Notes: generated by a model not told the origin, from the letters alone. A stretch of 64,000 nt of DNA from Tanypteryx hageni (GCA_028673005.1 CM054113.1:207009504-207073503); one strand, 5' to 3'; numbered from the stretch's first letter, positions 46,555 through 57,484 are shown. Translations and numbers: made by a program.

Positions 46555-47040
46555 CAGAAATGTATTCCAAAATACCACAGAGCCTCCTGGTGGAGAATAT
46601 TTCAACTAACTCCGACGGTCTCGCATTTGTTATACCAGTTCCTTGTACGGCCAAGTGGTGGCAGTAATAAAAAAATGCACGACAAATATTTTCTATTAAA
46701 ATTTTCAGTTCAAATTACTTTTTGCTACAAATGCTGCTATTAGATATTCGTACTTTTCCATTTTAATGTTTTTTTACGACTAATGCAATGCAATGGAAAT
46801 CAAGAATGTGCATGGGTATACTTTTTAGAAATGCATGTCAAAATACTACAGTGCCTCCTGGTGGAGAACACTTAAACTTTCCCCGACGGTCCCGCATTTA
46901 ACGTTATATCAGTTCCTTGTACGGCCAAGAGACGGTAGGATGGTAAAATTGCAAGACAATAATATTTTATCAAAATCTTTTCAAATCAGGTTTTCCAACA
47001 ATTACTTAGATTAGATACTCGTACTTTCTTGATTTTAACG
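46555..47040 (+). repeat. Two tandem units, period about 271 bp
   Basis: CAGAAATGTATTCCAAAATA, CCTCCTGGTGGAGAATATTT, a CGACGGTCTCGCATTTG stretch and GTTCCTTGTACGGCCAAG (46555-46655) recur at 46826-46930 as AGAAATGCATGTCAAAATAC and so on. The second half of the unit (TTAGATA..CGTACTTT..TTTTAA) also repeats. A piece of the junction (CAATGGAAAT.ATGAATATGG) appears once more at 45838. No frame is conserved. Confidence 0.75.
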
Positions 47041-48300
47041 TTTTAAGCGATATTTGCAATCAAAAAAGGAAAAATACTTTTAATTAAAATTCAATAACGT
47101 AGTTAACAGGCCATGGATCAGTGTTGGCCAATAACCATTCGGGGACAAAAGTAATGGCATACTGTGACTGCGGGGTGACCCGTGACTTCCGCATATTATA
47201 GATGTGAAGTGTCATTGTTCTTTTCTGACACAGACAAAACGCACTAAATATATAGATATATCGTTTTATATTATTTAGCCATATAACTTTTAGGTAAGTA
47301 CGCAGTGGCGGATTAAGGTTTCTGAAGGCTCCAGGCGCAAAAGTTTCGGGAACCCTCCAACTGTCTGTGAGGGGAGGGGGGTGGTACTCAATCTACAAAA
47401 CTTTTACAACTTACGAATGGAAAAAATGTATGCTGTAGATCAGAGGTCGGCAACGCGCCAGCCAAAAAGAGAACTCAAGTTAAACAATTACGGAAAACTC
47501 TCAGAAGACCTATAAGTTGCGGAACATGATGAAGAATAAAACTTTGTAACCAACGTCTTAATCTTACATCACACCGAGCCGAATTGTATGTCTGTTACAA
47601 AATAACATCGTCAAGGTGAGGACTTATAAGCGAACAGAATGGGGGCATACATTGTTGGATAAAGACATTGTTGTCATTAACAGAGTTCTTTTCATGAATC
47701 CTCCACTACCCCTCTCTTGAGAAACCGCTATCGTGTTTGCGTGATTGCCGTGCCTGTGCTGACAATTCATACAAACGTTCTCGTACGAACTGTACGAAAA
47801 GATAGGGAATTCTCCGCCCCTAGTTTATGCTAGGTGAAGGTGTCCTGTCGCCTTCAATCGCTATTACGGGTGCAAGGCTAACTGAGATCCTTGTTCTCAA
47901 CCCGTCGTGTACTATAGCTCCGTTAGCCGGTTCAGGCTATTTGGAGGTAGGCGCTCGATACGGGAAATCTATTTCCCTATGTCGCGTGAAACTCCCAAGT
48001 TCTTGTCAAAAGTCGTTGGTTTCGGAGTTCTGTCCTCCGTCTTGTAGCATAACTTGGCTCGAGTTATTGTTGTGAGTCGTTGGTTTCGGAGTTCCGTTCT
48101 TCGCTTAGTATACAAAGTACAGGGTTTGGGAGATTTTTCTTCGTCTCTTACAATATCAGCCAGTGATAGCTCATTTCCCTCTTCATTGGTTAAACATAAA
48201 TCAATTTAAATTGACCAGCAGTTCATAATATTTCTGATATTTTCCCGATATTCAGTGTGTTGTGTTTATTAATTCATTTGTAGAAAATGTCATCCCCATT

Positions 48301-50155
48301 ATGAGTAATAAGAAGCAAAGGACATATTACTTCAATGCTGATTGGGAAGAACAATTATGTTTTATTGATTTGAAAGGAAAGTGTGTTTGTTTATTGTGCA
48401 ATGCTTGTGTCGCACTTTCAAAGAAAAGTAATGTTGAAAGACATTTTAATACGGTCCACGGAAATTTTAATACTAGTTATCCGTTAAACTCTGAGATCAG
48501 GAAGAAGAAAATTTCTGATATGAAATCTCTTTTAACTAAACAGCTGAGCATTTTTACCAAACCAGTGCAGCAGTCAAAAAGAGCAACGATTGCATCACTT
48601 TAAATTTCGCATTTGTTGGCCAAGAGAAAAAAGCATTTTGAAGATGGCGAGATTGTAAAAGAAGCTATGCTAGTAATTGCCGACTCACTTTTCGAAGATT
48701 TTAAAAATAAAAATGAAATTACCTCAGCAATCAACGCGATTCAGTTATCAGCAAGAACAGTTACAAGAAGAATTGAAGTTATTGCAACCAATATGGAGAA
48801 AGAGTTGGCAAATGATTTACAAAAATGTATTTTCTTCTCGTTGCAACTGGATGAGTCAACAGACATATCAGACACTTCTCAATTGGTTATGGTTGTGAAG
48901 ATGGTGTTTAATGATTTTTCAGGAAATGAAGAATTTCTTAAAATTCTTCCATTAAAGGGACGAACAAGAGGTGAAGACAATTTTTCAACTTTTAAAAATA
49001 TGTCCAAGAAAGTAATATACCATTAATGAAGTTGACCGCAATTACTACAGATGGTGCGCCTTTGATGACAGGTTGTAAAAATGGATATATTGCGCTATGT
49101 AAAGCAAAATTTATTTCATATCACTGCATTATACACCAAGAAATGTTATGCGCAAAAGTTCTTCATTTTCAACATGTCATGAAAACAGTAACAAAAATAA
49201 TAAATTCCATAAGAGCCGTACCAATGCAACACCGATTGTTTGAACTGCATTTACAAGGTGAAGATGCCGAAGTCGATGATCTCCTTTTACATACCGAAGT
49301 TAGATGGCTCAGCAGAGGCAAAATACTTGTGAGGTTTATAAATCTCATAAAGGAGGTAAAGGAATTAATCACAGTTGGATGACAAAGCTTGGTTGGATTT
49401 CGGATTTCTTGTTGATATAACTATAAAATTGAACGAACTGAATTTGGAGATGCAAGGGAAAAATCAACACATTGCAAAAATGATAAGTGCAGTAGATGCA
49501 TTCGAATATAAATTGGCATTGTGGAAGTCTCACCTAGAGAGAAATTCATTATCACATTTCCCGAATTTAAAATGTATTATTGAGAGTCTGACTAATAAAA
49601 TTGTTACCACCGAACCTTTTTCACAACACATTGAAACTCTCCTGAAGGAATATAATTTTAGGTTTCGTCAGTTTTCTGAAGTAGAACCCATAATAACATT
49701 CTTTGCTAATCCGTTCAATTTTATGGAAAACGATATGTCTGTTAATATTGGAACTTAACTTTAATATCGTTAACACCGAGGACTTAGAAATGAAAATAAT
49801 AAATATGCAGAATGATATTATTTTAAGGTCACATAGAAATGATGAAAACTGTTGGAATTTAGTTGACGAAAATCGCTATCCATTATTAAGAAAATGTGCC
49901 CTAAAAATATATTCTTACTGTGCTTCAACATACAATTGCGAGTCCATTTTTTCAAGCATGAAACACTTGAAATCCAAGTACCGATCGAGACTCATCGATT
50001 ACAATTTAGATGACTGCCTAAGATCAGGTATCTCGAGTTATGTGCCAAATTATAGCAAGTTGGCTGAAGATATGCAGTCCCAAGTTTTATTTTTCATGTT
50101 TTATAATAAATTCTTTAATAGTTTTTCTCTTATATATACAAAAATATCATTTTAA
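48301..50155 (+). pseudogene. hAT transposase relic (BED-type finger, GTF2I-repeat/SCAND3-like branch)
   Basis: The start is taken at ATG 48301. The first about 100 codons hold a BED-like zinc finger (CLLCNACVALSKKSNVERHF, then NTVH). After an in-frame TAA (48601-48603) the same frame continues with an RNase-H-like core: LDESTDISDTSQL (first catalytic Asp region) near 48850, ITTDGAPLMTGCKNG (second) after a frame change at about 49015, then CIIHQEMLCAK and HTEVRWLSRGKIL, the CxxH and RW signature of the family. Another frame change lies near 49375 and a third near 49745. The last part has YSYCASTYNCESIFSSMKHL and KYRSRLIDYNLDDCLR, the hAT C-terminal dimerisation region. Family assignment is from motif order. 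It was about 600 codons originally. One stop and three frame changes make it non-functional. Confidence 0.93.
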
Positions 50156-50189
50156 TAAATATTGGTACACATCTACTATTGTTACTTCA

Positions 50190-50343
50190 CTTCACGCCCC
50201 CAATAATTAAAGTTGCGCCCTCATAGATAAAGAGGTTGCAGACCACTGATACAGAGAGACATCAACTGGTCTTGCTTATGCGCCCTTCACGTCCTCAGTA
50301 ATATAAATTGCGCCCTCGTAGGTGAAAAGGTTGCCTACCCCTG
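50190..50343 (+). repeat. Duplicated hAT right terminus
   Basis: A 60-bp block ends twice: TTCACGCCCCCAATAATTAA with GTTGCGCCCTCATAGATAAA and GTTGCAGACCACTG (to 50248), and again CTTCACGTCCTCAGTAATAT with ATTGCGCCCTCGTAGGTGAA and GTTGCCTACCCCTG (to 50343). Only the second is next to the target duplication. The inner one may come from a tandem end or from a related element. Confidence 0.8.
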
Positions 50344-50454
50344 CTGTAGATTAAATAAATTGAATAGAAAATCAATATTTATTATATATACTTGCATGTA
50401 TAGAAAAATAAGCAAAAATTAATTATAAGCAAAAGTAAATGTTCTTTTTCTGTA

Positions 50455-50690
50455 TTTAACAAAAATCTGATGTGGCCACCGCATGACTTTCTCCATAACT
50501 GTAATATTTCTAAAAGTTCCAAATAGGTTAAATGATAATGAATATTTTAAGGAACTGCGAGAAAAATTTAAAGACTTTACAAAGACCAGAACTAGACTCA
50601 TACCGTAACCTTCTGACATTGGATATAGCCAGGAATCTTCAACAATTAAGAAAATAAAAAGGAGCGTTACTGAACAATATTTACGTATGT
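50455..50690 (-). repeat. Repeat D, copy 3 (inside the outer hAT element)
   Basis: Its complement reads CAGTAACGCTCCTTTTTATT to GGAGAAAGTCATGCGGTGGC, then CACATCAGATTTTTG, matching 39363-39560 and 46338-46554. Repeat R does not accompany it here. Confidence 0.75.
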
Positions 50691-50844
50691 ACGTAAGTAA
50701 TAGATTATACCGATTGTGAAATATTTTACTAAATAAATTATTGAAAAAAACTCGAGTTTTGACTGTTTTGAGGTCCCCTATGAGTTTCGAGGCCCCAGGC
50801 GAGCGACTCATGCGCCTGTGCGGTAATCCGCCACTGTAAGTACG

Positions 50845-52193
50845 TTTATTAATACACAAACTTAGGGAAGGAAAGAAATGTTTAGCAGACAGAGAGAATT
50901 GGATCGAGGTGTTTCCCTGTTTTATGTTGTGCATTTGTTCAAACTATATCGTTTAGTTTCAAATACTCCATCGCATTAAACGCGACTATTTGTGATGCAC
51001 TGTACAATTTCCTAACTTGTTTTCAGTGGCTAAGATATTTAACATTTCCTTCCAACAATTTATTTGCTTGGGACGGATTCTTGCCTAGAAGGATCTTCTC
51101 GGCACGCCCGTCTAAAAATTCTTTCGAAGCGTCGACTACGAGGCAAACAGATGAATGCCGGAGGGCGCGAAGAACGAAACAGTGCTAAGGCGGTTCCCAG
51201 TGGGATTGGAGAGGATGGAGTCGGCGTGATACCAAGAGGCCGGAGGAGGAGAAGATAGGAGGCGATAAAACCGAGAATTTTATAAAACCCAGAAAGAATG
51301 CCGCTCCCTTCCGGACGCCATATCATAATCAACCCGACCGAGTACAGAAAGCATCAAGCCACGAACATTCATTCTTTCTCGAGAAGATCCTACTTCCCCG
51401 GCCCACCTTATCCCTCCCCCATCTTCTTCCTCGCCTCCTTCCATCGGCTACCCTCCCATTCTTTTTTTTCTAGCCTCTGCCACCTTAACGTAGGACGACC
51501 TCGACCCAGCCCCTTCTTTCGCCTCGTCAGGTGTGGCCTTAAGGAAATCCCACGACGTAATTTTTACCTCCCAAAGCCGCGAGGACAACTTTAATCCGGC
51601 CTAGATGGCGGTCGCATACCAGAACGCCAGAAAGAGAGAGAAGGGAGAGGAAATTCTGGAGACAAAATCGAACGAGGTACGGTGACGGCTTTTGTAAGGA
51701 ATGCGAGAGGAGAAAGAAGAGATAGAGAGGGGAATTGGGAGGGGAGGAGCGGTAGTTCGTGGGAATTCTAAAAAAAGTCGAAGAGTCGAGGAATCGAATC
51801 ATCTCGTCGAGATTACGTGGAATTCGAATAAGGAGCAGCGAAATATCGTTATGCTTTCTTCCTGTTACCATCCGTTCTCAGTCAAAGTCTGAAAAAGGAG
51901 ACAAAAAGTGCGAATACACCTAAAAATATAGATTACGAGGATTTTGTTTGAGCATGAGCACTGTGCAGAACACAATGACAAAAATAAACGTTATTACGAA
52001 AACAGTACTGCTGGTGTTATCAATAATCAGCAACATAATTGGATTATGGAAATTAAATTACGAATACATGGAAATGATTGTTTCTTATCCAAAGAAGAGC
52101 AAAGAATTATAGTGTGGATTTTGATCAATCAAAATGCAACAAATCTTAAAGTTAATGGACGAGGCCAAGAGACTTCGTGGAACTCCATAATCA
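50845..52193. other. Unannotated sequence
   Basis: No gene or element was recognised. 51060-51700 is GC-richer with open frames of 64-110 codons of uninformative composition. Confidence 0.5.
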
Positions 52194-52870
52194 AATTAAA
52201 TAAACAATAAGAGATAGTATTTTTTATTAGAAAACTTTTGCTAATTTCCACAAATAAATGCGAAACACGATCGGTTTCGGTGAATAATCGCCATCATCAG
52301 GTAACAAACGTTAAAAAAATAGGCAATATATACCCACAAGAGAGAGGTGGGGAGGTGAGAATAGGGGGAAGAGGGGATTGGTTAAAGAGGAGAGGAGGGG
52401 GGGTGGACGAAAATAGGAGTCAACGGTGAATAGTGGGTGGGGGAGGCGAGGAAGGAGAAGTCATGAACAGAAGATAGAGAACGCTATGGGGGAGAGGGGA
52501 GCGAGAGGGGGAGGGGAGAGGGGAAGAGGAGAGGGGGAGGGAGGGAGGGGAGAGGGGGAGGGAAAGGAGAGGGGGAGGGAGGTTGGACATTGCTTCGGGG
52601 AAAAAGAGGGGAGCTGGTGATCGTTAACTAAAAGTATCTCGGGATTAATTTTGTTGTTTAATTTCCATTTTCTCCAGGGCATTTAATCTGGGGCCTTTTC
52701 CCGCTAAATGAAGATTTTGGGAGTAAAGAGGAAAGAACGATTGCAGGTGAGTAAATGTTTCGCGAAATTGGAATCGAATGATCCCGAAACCGGTCGTGTT
52801 TCACATTTATTTGTGGAAATTAGCAAACGTTTTCCAATAAAAAAATACTATCTCGTATTGTTTATTTTAT
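52194..52870. mobile_element. Inverted-repeat element with about 87-bp arms and a hammerhead-like motif
   Basis: The left arm (52194-52280) and right arm (52784-52870) are inverted copies: AAATAAACAATAAGAGATAG against the complement AAATAAACAATACGAGATAG, then a GCTAATTTCCACAAATAAAT stretch identical in both. On the minus strand the left arm continues CTGATGA (52300-52294), 13 bases, then CCGAAACCGATCGTGTTTC. The right arm on plus has CCGAAACCGGTCGTGTTTC. CTGATGA-stem-GAAAC with an ACCGGT stem is the arrangement reported for hammerhead ribozymes of Penelope-like elements, whose ends may be inverted. The central 280 bases (52340-52620) are purine-rich simple sequence. No target duplication was identified and there is no coding. 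Confidence 0.6.
52340..52620 (+). repeat. Polypurine tract (GGGAGAGGGGGA units) between inverted arms
   Basis: G/A-rich with short GGGGGAGGGGAGAGG-type units at about 52500-52585. It lies in the loop of the inverted-repeat element at 52194-52870. Confidence 0.8.
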
Positions 52871-54419
52871 TTACAACAAATCTTTATCGAACTTACTCAA
52901 AATCGCGTATTATACTTGTACACACCTATTACGCGAACCATTTAAATTCATTCGATCAAACAAATGAGAAAGAGTAAAATGTACCTAAGCTATTGTATAG
53001 TGAGATGATCATACAAAATATCGTCGTTAGGTATCGACATTTTAAAAGAAATTTAAAGCGATTAATAATATTTTATTAATGTTGAATAAAATCTACCTAA
53101 ATAACTGGTTTCATGTAAATATTGATTTATTACTGTTATTGAGTGAGAATTTTAGTTTTGAATTATGGAATAATTAACACTTCCTTAAATGGCTAAGGTA
53201 CAATAAATAATTCGACAAAAAATATCCTCTCAAAAGTGAAAACTATTTATTTCTCCTTTAAGGCTGTTTCTGATTGCGATTTAAAAATATTTCGCATAAT
53301 ACGCCAAAGACATTCCTCTTTCCGAGACCAAAGTAAAGATCTGCAGATTATCTCGCGTTTCCTTTAAAAGTATTTTGTAAAGTAAGAATGTTTTGGATTC
53401 GAGATCGTTTTTTATTTGCTGTGAGAAAAACATTATTTAATTAAAGAAAAAGGAGCAAAAGCTTTGTCCTGAAGATTCAGAAACAAATATTTTCGTTCTT
53501 TCCAAAAAGTTGATTAAATAAATCCCTAACTTAAAAGGAAAACAATTCTTAACATGTAAAAATAACTGTTCGCTTTGAAAATAAATTTGTGCGGGTATAT
53601 TTTTGTTGATTAACTTAACTCGAACGTAACGCTACCTTTTGGCTAAGGATTTTTTTACTGTGCATAAAATATCGACAGGCAATCATAATGCACACGTCGG
53701 GCTTACATGAATGCAAACTCAACCAATTGAAATGTAATTTATCCCTAATATGTCCTCTAATAATGATGGCTCATTTTATGCCGGCTCATTTCAATTGATG
53801 GATTGAAACTGAAAATCAGTCGCTATTTGAATAATTAATACTGGCGATTATAAAACCCGGTATCGTAATTAATAGAGAAGATATTACCATAAGCCTCGAC
53901 GACAGTCGTACGAAGCTAGCGATCGCAATATGAGGACATGATCATTATTTCAAAACGTATTTCTGAGCAAACGAGAAAAGCGTCGCATCGAAGCGACTTC
54001 ATTCAGAACCTTTTCGCATCCTGCAGGTAAAGCGAACGCATAAAGTGTTTTGGCACGAGTTATCAATTATGAAAGCAGTCTTCCTGCATCTGGAAAAAAA
54101 ACTTTCCATCCACTTCTATAACCTATTGCATTTTTTATAAACAGCATCATTCTCTTTCTCATCTCTTTCTCCGCATCGCCTATTTCTAGCTAGTATCTCT
54201 TTCAGCTCCTCTCCTCCCGTTAGCCTTTGGTTCCACGCGGATGCGAGCACGTTTGTTCACCGGGAAGTCCTTTTAAGATTTTAATGCGAAGTAATGCCGT
54301 TAAATGTTTCCGTAACATCGCTGCAGCGTTACGTCTCTGTTTGCGGAACGATTTAGCTTTCCCGAGCGCTTGTTCCCTCGAGTGATGAAATATTCCCGGG
54401 GTTCTTGCATGAGGGTTCC
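52871..54419. other. Unannotated AT-rich sequence
   Basis: No gene or element was recognised over 1.5 kb. Confidence 0.5.
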
Positions 54420-54836
54420 ATATGGAAAGGGGAGGAGGAGGGGGGAAGGAGGAAGGGGAGGAAGGAGGGAGGAGGAAGGGGGGATGAGGGAAGGGAGGAG
54501 GGAAGGTAGGAGGGGAGATGGGGAGGAGGGGGAGGGGAGAAAAGGAGGGGGAAGGAGAGAGGAGGGGGAGGGGAGGATGAGGGGAGGAGGAAGGGGAGGG
54601 GGGAGGATGAGGCGAGGAGGGGAGGAGGATGGAAGGAGGAGGGGTGGATGGAGGCAGGATGAGGTAGGTAGGAGGAAGGAGGTAGGAGGGAGGTAGGAGG
54701 AGGGAGGTAGGAGGAGGGAGGTAGGTGGAGGGAGGTAGGAGGAGGGAGGTAGGAGGAGGGGGATGGGGAGGAGGGGGAGGGATGGGGAGGGGGGGAAGGG
54801 GGAGGAGGAGGGGGGAGTGGAGGGAGGGATAGCAAG
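54420..54836 (+). repeat. Polypurine tract with GGTAGGAGGAGGGA units
   Basis: About 415 bases of nearly pure G/A on plus. From 54660 to 54765 it resolves into a 13-14-bp unit (GGTAGGAGGAGGGA) repeated about seven times. The complement gives Pro/Ser/Leu frames of 160-197 codons that are artefacts of the tract. It ends exactly where homology to a Penelope-like element starts. Confidence 0.9.
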
Positions 54837-54837
54837 G

Positions 54838-56240
54838 ACTGCTTTTATTTGAAGGCAGATAAAGGAAACTCGGTGGTCATAATATAAAAACATAAATACT
54901 ATGAAAAGGTCAATACTATGTTAAAAGAAGGACCCTACACAAAAATCCCCAAGAACCCACTAAACAAGATGATCACAGACACAAAAAACACCTTAATAAC
55001 TTGTACCACAATATTCACGAAAAAAACTCCAAACCCAACTTCACATCTCAAACCCTGTAGTCCCTAGGTTGTACTACCTCCCAAAAATATATAAAAAAGA
55101 CATCCCCCTCAGACCTATTGTTTCTGCCATCAACTCTCCTACATACAAAATTTCCCAATGGCTAAATGAACATTTCAAACAATGGCCTTTTACTCAAGAG
55201 TTGCTTATTAAAAATAACACCCATTTATTAAATGAAGTTAAAAACTGAACCCTCAAAAACACTGAAATCCTAGTTTCGTTCGATGTTGTGTCCCTTTTTC
55301 CCAGCATACCAATAGAAGCAACACTAAATTTCCTTGAATCCTGGCTCAAACAACAAAACTTACCACAAAAATCAGGCGATGAATACGTCCTATTAACACG
55401 CCTTTGCATGAAACAAAATTTCTTCCAAATAAACAATAACATATACAAGCAAAACCAGGGCACATCAATGGTAAATTCTCTTCACCATTCCTTTCAAATT
55501 TATTCATGATTAATTTTGAAAAACACTGCAAAACCACATTCACATACTTCCCTAAAACTTGGTTTAGATACGTTAACGACATATTCGCAGTTTTTGACAC
55601 ATCAAAATACAACATCACTAACTTCCTTCAAGAACTAAACGACCAATATGACTCGATTAAATTCACATTCGAAAAAGAAAATACACTACGCTTCTTAGAC
55701 CTATTATTAACAAGACATAACAACAAGTTAAAATTCAATATTTACCGAAAACCAACACACACTGATAGATATATCCCATCTAATTCTAATCATCACATCT
55801 CACATAAATTGGCTCCTTTTCATTCCATGATCAATAGACTTCTTCGCGTGCCTCTCTCCTCATCTGATTACCGTCAAGAACACTCACATTAAGAACTGTG
55901 CAAAAGTCAACGGATACGACACCGAAATGATCGAAAACATCCTACGTATACATAAACATAGGCTCCATGTAAAAACGCACACAACACTAACTGACACTTC
56001 CCCCACAGGCACAAAATACATTAAAATCCCCTTCGCTCCTGGGCTCACCAACAAACTACACAACATTTTCTCAAAATTCAAATATAAGACAGTATTTGTT
56101 AACGACAATAAAATCTCCAATATATTACACAACCCAAAAGACACAATTCCTTCTTTATACAAATCCGGCATATACAAAATATCTTGTGGATGATGCGACA
56201 AAATATATATTGGACAAACAAAACGTAAGATAGAAACAAC
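54838..56240 (+). pseudogene. Penelope-like retroelement (RT and GIY-YIG endonuclease), truncated and broken
   Basis: It begins in the RT N-terminal region with KADKGNSVVI (54853 on). It continues with IYKKDIPLRPIVSAINSPTY near 55090-55145, LVSFDVVSLFPSIPI (RT motif A, Asp at 55282-55284), KQNQGTSMVNSL (motif B position), and RYVNDIFAVF (motif C at 55566, where the family's first catalytic Asp of YVDD is Asn). The downstream TLRFLDLLLTRHNNKLKFN and IYRKPTHTDRY are typical of Penelope RTs. The endonuclease follows: GIYKISCG, a stop (56191-56193), then CDKIYIGQTKRK, the GIY and YIG motifs. Several stops and frame changes, missing ends and the motif C change make it inactive. The 5' end abuts the GGA-type tract. 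Confidence 0.92.
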
Positions 56241-56889
56241 CCCTAAACCTGTATGTTTATAATTTTTATTGTCCTTTGCCTTTTCCTGCCTTTCCTCCCC
56301 CTATTTCATTGTGTGTCTCTAATTTTGAATTTTACGGTTAAGGAGTTAATTATATTTAACAGGGTAACTGTGTAACGACGGGAATTTATTCCTTGTTTCA
56401 GCTAGCGCATTTTTTTAAATCGGAGTTAAATTTCAGGATTATTCAATGTCGAGTTTTCCTTTGGTTATCACTGCAATTGCGACATATTTTGACGCAAGGA
56501 AGCCAACTCGCTGCTCATCGCATTGAATATGCGCAGCCTTCATATTATTTTCAGCTGACGTATTTGCATAAGTGTATTCCTCCATGCGCAAATGCTATCT
56601 TACTTCCAGATCCATGAGAAACCAATTCATCGTATTTCATGCGATGTTAACCTTCGCAAATAGTAAATCATTAATGATATTTCTTCTAAATTAGAAGTTA
56701 AGAGAAAAGTCGATACATTAAGATTACGCCAGTAACATTAAAGCCATATGCTGGAAAACTGTTAAATTAATATAACAATGAGATAAATGATGAATTTTTA
56801 ACTCGAAGAGCAGTGAAAGAAAATGTTTCTTTGGACTTAAGATTACCGTTTACGTTATACGCACTCATAAAATCCAAATCATACGCACT
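56241..56889. other. Unannotated sequence
   Basis: Nothing was recognised between the Penelope-like relic and the hAT pair. Confidence 0.5.
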
Positions 56890-56897
56890 AATTAAAT

Positions 56898-57153
56898 CAG
56901 TGGTTCCTAACCTGGTGTTGGCGAGCATCTCTGATCTCTTGGCCACTCTCATGGTGCTCTTCTGAGATGCTTAAAACCGCGTTCGGGAGCACGAGCAATC
57001 TAATATTGTTTTTTTCAAATAACTCAATATACCTTGACTTTGAAGTCAATTTATTCGTGTTTTTTTCTGATTTATAAAAAATATAGGGATACTCGCTTTA
57101 CATCATAGAAAATATACTAGTGGTCGTCTTTTTGAAAAGGTTGGGAAGCCTTG
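56898..57153. mobile_element. hAT MITE, left member of an abutting pair
   Basis: The left end CAGTGGTTCCTAACCTGG (56898) and the right end AAAAGGTTGGGAAGCCTTG (ending 57153) are inverted repeats of the common CAGTGGTTCCCAACC type. The flanks AATTAAAT (56890-56897) and AATTAGAG (57154-57161) match at 6 of 8. It is 256 bp and non-coding. Confidence 0.75.
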
Positions 57154-57161
57154 AATTAGAG

Positions 57162-57476
57162 CAGGCATGTCAAACTGGCGGCCATAGGGCTACATGCGGC
57201 CGTTTCTGTGCCTTAGTGCGACCCAAATGGGAATTTTAGTCTCACCTAAGCCGTTCGAGAATTTATATAGCAAATGCTTTATTTTTGTGAAACGGAAACA
57301 AAATATTTTCTTAGTTATTGAGCTACAATAGACGACGGTTTCCAAACTGTTTTATTTTGCAAAACAAACTTCCAATCTCCTAAAAAAAGTATTTTTTCCA
57401 ACTCTGACCCTCCTTAAACAACTTGTAATCCTAATGCGGCCCTTTCATTGCATGCTTTAATGAGTTGACAGGTCTG
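57162..57476. mobile_element. hAT MITE, right member of an abutting pair
   Basis: The left end CAGGCATGTCAAACTGGCGG (57162) and the right end TGAGTTGACAGGTCTG (ending 57476) are inverted repeats. AATTAGAG (57154-57161) and AATTAGAC (57477-57484) form an 8-bp duplication with one mismatch. GCGGCCATAGGGC at the left and ATGCGGCCCTTTCATTGC at the right are typical subterminal hAT phrases. It is 315 bp and non-coding. Its left target copy is also the right target copy of the neighbouring element. Confidence 0.85.
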
Positions 57477-57484
57477 AATTAGAC

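Larger units (their letters stand above)
47441..50343 (+). mobile_element. Inner hAT element with transposase relic, 2.9 kb, perfect 8-bp duplication
   Basis: The left end CAGAGGTCGGCAACGCGCC (47441) and the right end GGTTGCCTACCCCTG (ending 50343) are inverted repeats of the type found in many animal hAT elements. CTGTAGAT flanks both exactly (47433-47440 and 50344-50351). It holds a broken BED-finger transposase (48301-50155). A second right-end-like sequence, GTTGCAGACCACTG, lies 95 bp inside the real one. The element is full length but dead by point and frame mutations. Confidence 0.95.
47303..50836. mobile_element. Outer hAT element of a nested pair, perfect 8-bp duplication
   Basis: The left end CAGTGGCGGATTAAGG (47303) and the right end GGTAATCCGCCACTG (ending 50836) are inverted repeats. 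TAAGTACG flanks both exactly (47295-47302 and 50837-50844). GGCTCCAGGCGC inside the left end mirrors GGCCCCAGGCGAGCGACTCATGCGCCT near the right end. The inner hAT (47441-50343 with one target copy) interrupts it; without that, about 620 bp remain. The right part contains repeat D (50455-50690). It has no transposase of its own. Same terminus family as 34269-34547. Confidence 0.92.

Noticed and set aside
54300..54893. 197- and 160-codon Pro/Ser/Leu-rich minus-strand open frames
   Set aside because: They lie over a nearly pure G/A tract with a 13-14-bp repeat. Open frames follow from the composition, two frames are open at once, and no start or family signal is present.
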